Below, piece by piece: positions 32,261 to 36,091 of a DNA stretch of 36,091 nt. Under the pieces are notes generated by a model, which saw nothing but the letters and a program-made list of their open reading frames with translations, did not search any database and was not told the DNA's origin. Source of the stretch: Cognatilysobacter segetis (GTDB lineage: Bacteria; Pseudomonadota; Gammaproteobacteria; Xanthomonadales; Xanthomonadaceae). The translations under genes and the position numbers were made by a program. The stretch is taken from the NCBI RefSeq assembly GCF_004359965.1, contig NZ_SMRQ01000031.1:1-36091 (forward strand), in the 5' to 3' direction. Every line of letters starts with the position of its first letter. Within the stretch, counting starts at the first letter, position 1.

Positions 32261-33370
32261 TCAGCGGCCGTAGACGGGCCGGTGCGCCTTCACCGCCATC
32301 ACCACGCCGAGCCCCGCGAGCAGCGACACCGCCGACGTACCGCCGTAGCTCAGCAACGGCATCGGCACGCCGACCACCGGCAGCAGGCCGGCGATCATCC
32401 CGCCGTTGACGATCACGTAGACGCAGAACGCCATCGCCAGCGCGCCGGCGAGCAGGCGCGAGTAGCCGTCGCGCGCTTCCACCGCGATCCACAGGCAGCG
32501 CCCGATCACGAACATGTAGAGCGCGAGCACGGTCACCACGCCGAGCCAGCCGAACTCCTCGCTCAGCACCGCGAACACGAAGTCGGTGGTGTGCTCGGGC
32601 AGGTAGTTCAGGTGCGACTGCGAACCGTGCATCCAGCCCTTGCCCGTGAGCCCGCCCGCGCCGATCGCGATTTTCGACTGGATGATGTTCCAGCCGGCGC
32701 CCAGCGGATCGGATTCGGGATTGAGGAACGTGAGGATGCGGTCCTTCTGGTAGGGCCGCAGCAGGAAGAACCAGGCGACCGGCGCGACGCTCGCCACGCC
32801 CGCGCCCGCCGCGGCGAACCACCACCACGACAGGCCGGCGAGGTAGAGCACGAACGCGCCGCTGAGCGCGACCAGCATCGCGGTGCCGAAGTCGGGCTGC
32901 TTGAGGATGAGCAGCGTCGGCACCGCGATGATCGTCGCGGCCACCAGCGTCACCTTGAGGTTCGGCGGCAACGGGCGACGGTTGAGATACCAGGCGACCA
33001 TCATCGGCAGGCTCAGCTTGAGCACTTCCGAGGGCTGGAAATAGAAGACGCCGAGGTTGATCCACAGATTGCCGTGCTTGCCGCTGCCGATCACCAGCAC
33101 GACCAGCAGCGGCACGATCGACACGCCGTACACGTACGGCGTCCAGTTGCGCAGCTGGTGTACCGGGATGCGCGAGATCGCCCACATCGCGGCCAGCCCG
33201 AGCCCGTAGTGCGCGCCGCGCGCGATCACCATGTGCGTCGAGCCGTCGCCGGCGCTGTAGATCACCGCCAGGCCGATCGCCATCAGCGCGAGCAGCGCGC
33301 CGAGCAACGGCAGGTCGAGCGTGCGCGCGAAGCGCAGGCCCATGTCGAACAGCCAGCGCAGCAGGATCAT
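32261..33370 (-). CDS. rodA: Rod shape-determining peptidoglycan glycosyltransferase RodA
   Basis: SEDS-family enzyme that polymerises glycan strands from lipid II during cell elongation, working with PBP2 (MrdA). The 369-residue protein has about ten membrane helices. Typical SEDS blocks are seen: GKHGNLWINLGVFYFQPSEVLKLS, LKQPDFGTAM, the extracellular catalytic-loop region RPYQKDRILTFLNPESDPLGAGWNIIQSKIAIGAGGLTGKGW, then LNYLPEHTTDFVFAVLSEEFGW and MPLLSYGGTS near the end. Its ATG at 33370 overlaps the mrdA stop by four bases (ATGA), so PBP2 and RodA should be made in equal amounts. It is the last gene of the mre operon visible here. Confidence 0.97.
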   Translation of the reverse strand: MILLRWLFDMGLRFARTLDLPLLGALLALMAIGLAVIYSAGDGSTHMVIARGAHYGLGLAAMWAISRIPVHQLRNWTPYVYGVSIVPLLVVLVIGSGKHGNLWINLGVFYFQPSEVLKLSLPMMVAWYLNRRPLPPNLKVTLVAATIIAVPTLLILKQPDFGTAMLVALSGAFVLYLAGLSWWWFAAAGAGVASVAPVAWFFLLRPYQKDRILTFLNPESDPLGAGWNIIQSKIAIGAGGLTGKGWMHGSQSHLNYLPEHTTDFVFAVLSEEFGWLGVVTVLALYMFVIGRCLWIAVEARDGYSRLLAGALAMAFCVYVIVNGGMIAGLLPVVGVPMPLLSYGGTSAVSLLAGLGVVMAVKAHRPVYGR

Positions 33371-35475
33371 CGCGCGTCCGCCTGCAGGGCCTGCAGCGTC
33401 GCCAACGCCTTGCGCGCGGCGGCCTGGCCGCGCGCCTGCGCGACGGTGGGCGCGGCGACGGTGATGGTCTCGTCGTCGCTCGGCGGCGGGGCCGGTTTCG
33501 GCGCGGGCGTGGCGGGCTTCGCGGGCGCGGCCGCGGGCTTGGCCGCCGTCGGCGCGACGTCCGCGGGCGGCACGTAATCCAGCGGCGCGCCGCCCTGCGG
33601 CGAACGCATCACGCCCTCGGCGGGCTCGGGCATCTTGCCGAGCAGCCACGCGTCGAAGACCTTGCGCGCGATCGGGCCGGCCGACGACGCGCCGTAGCCG
33701 CCATGCTCGACCGACACCGCGATCGCGATGCGCGGGTTGTCGGCCGGGGCATAGGCGACGAACAGCGCCTGGTGGCGCAGGTTGTACGGCAGCGCGTGCG
33801 GATCGCTGCTCACGTTGCCGCGGCGGCTGACCTTCTGGGCGGTGCCGGTCTTGGCCGCCATCAGGTACGGCATGCCGCGGCCGATCATCGCGGCGGTGCC
33901 GCCGCCGTGCACGGTCGCGACCATGCCTTCCTGCACGGCGCGCAGGTGCTCCTCGCTGGGCGTGATGCGCGGGCCGGCCGGGTGCGGCGTCGCGCGCCAG
34001 GGGCCGTTGTAGCCATCGCGCGTGGCCATCACCAGGTGCAGCGGATGCAGCGCGCCGCCGTTGGCGATCGCCGCGGTGCCGCGCACGAGCTGCAGCACCG
34101 TCGCCACCCAGTAGCCCTGCCCGATGCCCGCGATCACCGTCTCGCCCGCGTACCACGGGTCCTTGCTGCGCTTGGCCTTCCACTGCGGCGACGGCACGAT
34201 GCCGATGTTCTCGCCGAGCAGGTCGATGCCGGTCTTCTGCCCGAAGCCGTAGCGGCGCATGTACGCATCGAACTTCTCGATGCCCATGTCGTAGGCGAGT
34301 TTGTAGTAGTAGAAGTTCACCGACTGTGCGATCGACTTGCGCAGGTCGGTCCAGCCCGCGCCGCCGTGCGCGTCGCGATAGCCGCGGCGCTGGCCGGGAA
34401 TGTGGAACTCGCCGGTGGAGAACACCGCCGACGCCGGCGTGCGCAGCCCGCTGTCGAGGCCGGCGAGGCCCACCAGCGGCTTGACCGTCGAGCCCGGCGG
34501 GCCGCCGCCGAGCACGGGGCGGTTGAACAGCGGGCGCGACGGGTTGGTCGTCAGTGCCTTGTACGCGCCGTGCGTGATGCCGTTGACGAACAGGTTCGCG
34601 TCGTACGACGGCAGCGAGACCATCGCCAGCACGTCGCCGGTCTGCGGGTCGACCGCGACCGCCGCGCCGTCCATGTCGCCGAACGCGGTGACCATCGCCT
34701 GCTGCAGGTCGATGTCGATGGACAGGCGCAGATCCGTGCCCGGCTGCGCGGGCACGCGGCCCACGGTGCGCAGCGGGCGGCCTTCCACGTTGGTCTCGAT
34801 CTTCTCGTAGCCGATCCTGCCGCGCAGGCGGTCCTCGTAGGCGCGCTCGAGCCCGGTCTTGCCGATGTGGGTGAGCGCGTCGAAGCCGGGGCCGAGGTTC
34901 TTCGCGTCGGCCACGTCCACGCGGCCCACGTAGCCGACGACGTGCGCGGTCAGCTCGCCGTAGGGATAGCGGCGGTTGAGATACGAAACGAGTTCGACGC
35001 CCGGATAGCGCCAGCGGTCGACCGCGAAGCGCGCGGCCTCCTCGTCGCTGACGCGCATCTTCAGCGTGATCGGCTTGAATCCGCGCGAGGCGTGCCGCGC
35101 CTGCTCGAAGCGCTCGATGTCCTCGGGCGCGAGCGCGACGCGCTGCGCGAGGCCCGGCAGCCACGTCTTCGGATCGCCCGCCTCGCTCGGCGTCACGTCC
35201 AGGCGCCAGGCCGGCACGTTGTCGGCGAGGATGCGGCCCTTGCGGTCGTAGATCAGGCCGCGGCCGGGCACGATCGGCTGCAGCTTGATGCGGTTCGCCT
35301 CCGAGCGCGTCACGAAGTCCTCGTGCTGCAGCACCTGCAGGCGGAAGTACCAGCCGCCGAGCCCGAGCAGCGCGAGCGAGATGGACAGCATCGCGACGAA
35401 GGCCCGCGCGCGGAACTGCGCGGCCTCGGCGCCGGCATTCTTCATCCGTCGACTGCGCGGCCGCACCAGTGCCAT
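33367..35475 (-). CDS. mrdA: Penicillin-binding protein 2, elongation transpeptidase
   Basis: Class B transpeptidase that cross-links peptidoglycan in the elongasome with RodA. The 702-residue protein has a single membrane anchor (about 24-46), the dimer/pedestal region with GRGLIYDRKGRILADN at 71-86, and the transpeptidase domain with S329-T-V-K332 (SxxK), S385-V-N387 (SxN) and K542-T-G544 (KTG). Usual length is about 630; the extra 60-70 residues are an Ala/Pro/Lys tail (PTAAKPAAAPAKPATPAPKPAPPP) in the periplasm followed by a short helical end. The start at 35475 uses a GAGG placed at the mreD stop; an ATG ten codons downstream is an alternative. It is downstream of mreD and coupled to rodA. 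Confidence 0.96.
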   Translation of the reverse strand: MALVRPRSRRMKNAGAEAAQFRARAFVAMLSISLALLGLGGWYFRLQVLQHEDFVTRSEANRIKLQPIVPGRGLIYDRKGRILADNVPAWRLDVTPSEAGDPKTWLPGLAQRVALAPEDIERFEQARHASRGFKPITLKMRVSDEEAARFAVDRWRYPGVELVSYLNRRYPYGELTAHVVGYVGRVDVADAKNLGPGFDALTHIGKTGLERAYEDRLRGRIGYEKIETNVEGRPLRTVGRVPAQPGTDLRLSIDIDLQQAMVTAFGDMDGAAVAVDPQTGDVLAMVSLPSYDANLFVNGITHGAYKALTTNPSRPLFNRPVLGGGPPGSTVKPLVGLAGLDSGLRTPASAVFSTGEFHIPGQRRGYRDAHGGAGWTDLRKSIAQSVNFYYYKLAYDMGIEKFDAYMRRYGFGQKTGIDLLGENIGIVPSPQWKAKRSKDPWYAGETVIAGIGQGYWVATVLQLVRGTAAIANGGALHPLHLVMATRDGYNGPWRATPHPAGPRITPSEEHLRAVQEGMVATVHGGGTAAMIGRGMPYLMAAKTGTAQKVSRRGNVSSDPHALPYNLRHQALFVAYAPADNPRIAIAVSVEHGGYGASSAGPIARKVFDAWLLGKMPEPAEGVMRSPQGGAPLDYVPPADVAPTAAKPAAAPAKPATPAPKPAPPPSDDETITVAAPTVAQARGQAAARKALATLQALQADAR

Positions 35476-35485
35476 CGTCGCGGCC

Positions 35486-35968
35486 TCAGCGCCGGCGCCA
35501 GGCGCCGAAGCGCAGGGCGTCGAGGATCAGGAACACCAGCGGCCACAGCAGCATGCCGATGGCCGGCGCGGCCCAGTACGCCCACGGCAGCGTGGGCTCG
35601 CCGAGCGCGAGGTGCAGGCCGGCGCTGACGATGCGGTCGTTGACCAGCAGCGCGCCGATCGTGAGCGCCTGCTGCGAGACCGGAAAGAACCGCAGGCGCG
35701 CGCGGAAGCGCTGCACGATGAAGGCGAGGATGACCAGCCGCAGCGCCTGCTCGCCGAGCAGCCCGCCGTCGACGATGTCGCCGACCAGCCCGAGCAGGAA
35801 CGCGAACCCGAGGCCGACGCGGTCGGGGTCCTCGATCAGCCAGTAGGCGAGCACGAGCCCGATCCAGAACGGCCGCATCGGCTGCAGCGCACCCGGCAGC
35901 GGCAACAGGCCGAGCAGCAGCGCGACGGCGAGGCTCGCGTAGAGCGTCCAGCGCGGATACGAGCGCAT
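35486..35968 (-). CDS. mreD: Rod shape-determining protein MreD
   Basis: A 160-residue inner-membrane component of the elongasome, with five or six hydrophobic helices. The family pattern is clear: PMRPFWIGLVLAYWLIEDPDRVGLGFAFLLGLVGDIVDGGLLGEQALRL, in which the Pro/Trp and the GxxxD/GxxLGE positions are typical. It links MreC to the PBP2/RodA pair. Its ATG shares one base with the mreC stop (TGATG), indicating translational coupling, and mrdA starts ten bases after its stop. Confidence 0.95.
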   Translation of the reverse strand: MRSYPRWTLYASLAVALLLGLLPLPGALQPMRPFWIGLVLAYWLIEDPDRVGLGFAFLLGLVGDIVDGGLLGEQALRLVILAFIVQRFRARLRFFPVSQQALTIGALLVNDRIVSAGLHLALGEPTLPWAYWAAPAIGMLLWPLVFLILDALRFGAWRRR

Positions 35969-36091
35969 CAGCGACGCTCCGGCGGGGCGGGCGGCGGGGA
36001 GCGGTCGCCCGTCGCTGCGGGTGTCCCGGCCGCGGCGGGTGGCGTCGACGTCCCCGCCGGCGCCGCGGCGGACGGCGGCGTCGTGCCCGCG
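35968..36091 (-). CDS. mreC: Rod shape-determining protein MreC, C-terminal end only
   Basis: Only the last 40 codons are in the window: an Ala/Pro/Thr/Gly-rich tail ending PPPAPPERR and a TGA that overlaps the mreD ATG by one base. The tail is not conserved, so the call rests on position: mreC precedes mreD-mrdA-rodA in most gammaproteobacteria, and xanthomonad MreC proteins often end in such a disordered periplasmic segment. Confidence 0.75.
   Translation of the reverse strand, partial: AGTTPPSAAAPAGTSTPPAAAGTPAATGDRSPPPAPPERR

Noticed and set aside
32261-35164. A 967-codon frame that would make RodA a fusion with a large N-terminal part
   Set aside because: The upstream half is mrdA read in another frame. 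RodA has its own ATG at 33370 overlapping the mrdA stop, with the normal family length.
1-36091. CRISPR array, tRNA, insertion sequence, integrase, prophage or toxin-antitoxin pair
   Set aside because: I looked through the gaps on both strands and found no regularly spaced repeats, no cloverleaf, no transposase or integrase motif and no paired small genes.

Overview
The window is very GC-rich, gene-dense chromosome from a gammaproteobacterium, most probably of the Xanthomonadaceae (Lysobacter/Luteimonas-like). Three things point there: tryptophan 2,3-dioxygenase residues fall at exactly the positions numbered in the Xanthomonas campestris enzyme (H55, Y113, R117, S124, H240); there is a plant/alphaproteobacterial-type glutamate-cysteine ligase and a tandem set of DsbA paralogues; and the TonB-dependent receptor is large. 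I see no tRNA, rRNA, CRISPR, insertion sequence, integrase or prophage. This looks like core chromosome rather than an island.

Layout. 1-196 is the start of a small lipoprotein. 258-2729 (minus) holds homogentisate dioxygenase and 4-hydroxyphenylpyruvate dioxygenase, two consecutive steps of tyrosine breakdown. A MarR-type regulator (2828-3304) diverges from them across a compact intergenic region where two overlapping promoters share one palindrome. A POT-family peptide transporter (minus) and tryptophan 2,3-dioxygenase (minus) follow, so 0.2-6 kb reads as a peptide/aromatic amino acid use block. 6173-9715 encodes a large exported multidomain nuclease (LTD, Calx-beta, nuclease core, two C-terminal beta repeats). 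9862-13392 is a three-gene 2-oxoacid dehydrogenase operon (E1 alpha, E1 beta, E2). 13.5-17.3 kb contains a VOC protein, a tiny membrane protein, glutamate-cysteine ligase, a VIT1-family membrane protein and the GTPase YihA/YsxC.

17.4-20.9 kb is a periplasmic redox block: a dihaem cytochrome c4-like protein followed by three tandem DsbA-family proteins, two of them lipoproteins. Next come a cytoplasmic endonuclease/exonuclease/phosphatase-family protein, YjdM, an MmcB-like nuclease-fold protein and a large TonB-dependent receptor with a strong terminator. 26.1-29.9 kb has lytic transglycosylase, a PH-domain protein and CCA-adding enzyme; then a GAF-GGDEF-EAL protein. The right end (32.2-36.1 kb, minus) is the mreC-mreD-mrdA-rodA cell-elongation operon, entering the window inside mreC.

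I found no clear undescribed multi-gene system. The best leads are regulatory and architectural: the shared MarR operator, the operator-like repeat over the TonB-receptor -10, the triple DsbA array, the exported nuclease, the long MmcB-like protein, a perfect palindrome holding both stop codons of a convergent pair, and recurrent Ala/Pro-rich tails on periplasmic proteins.
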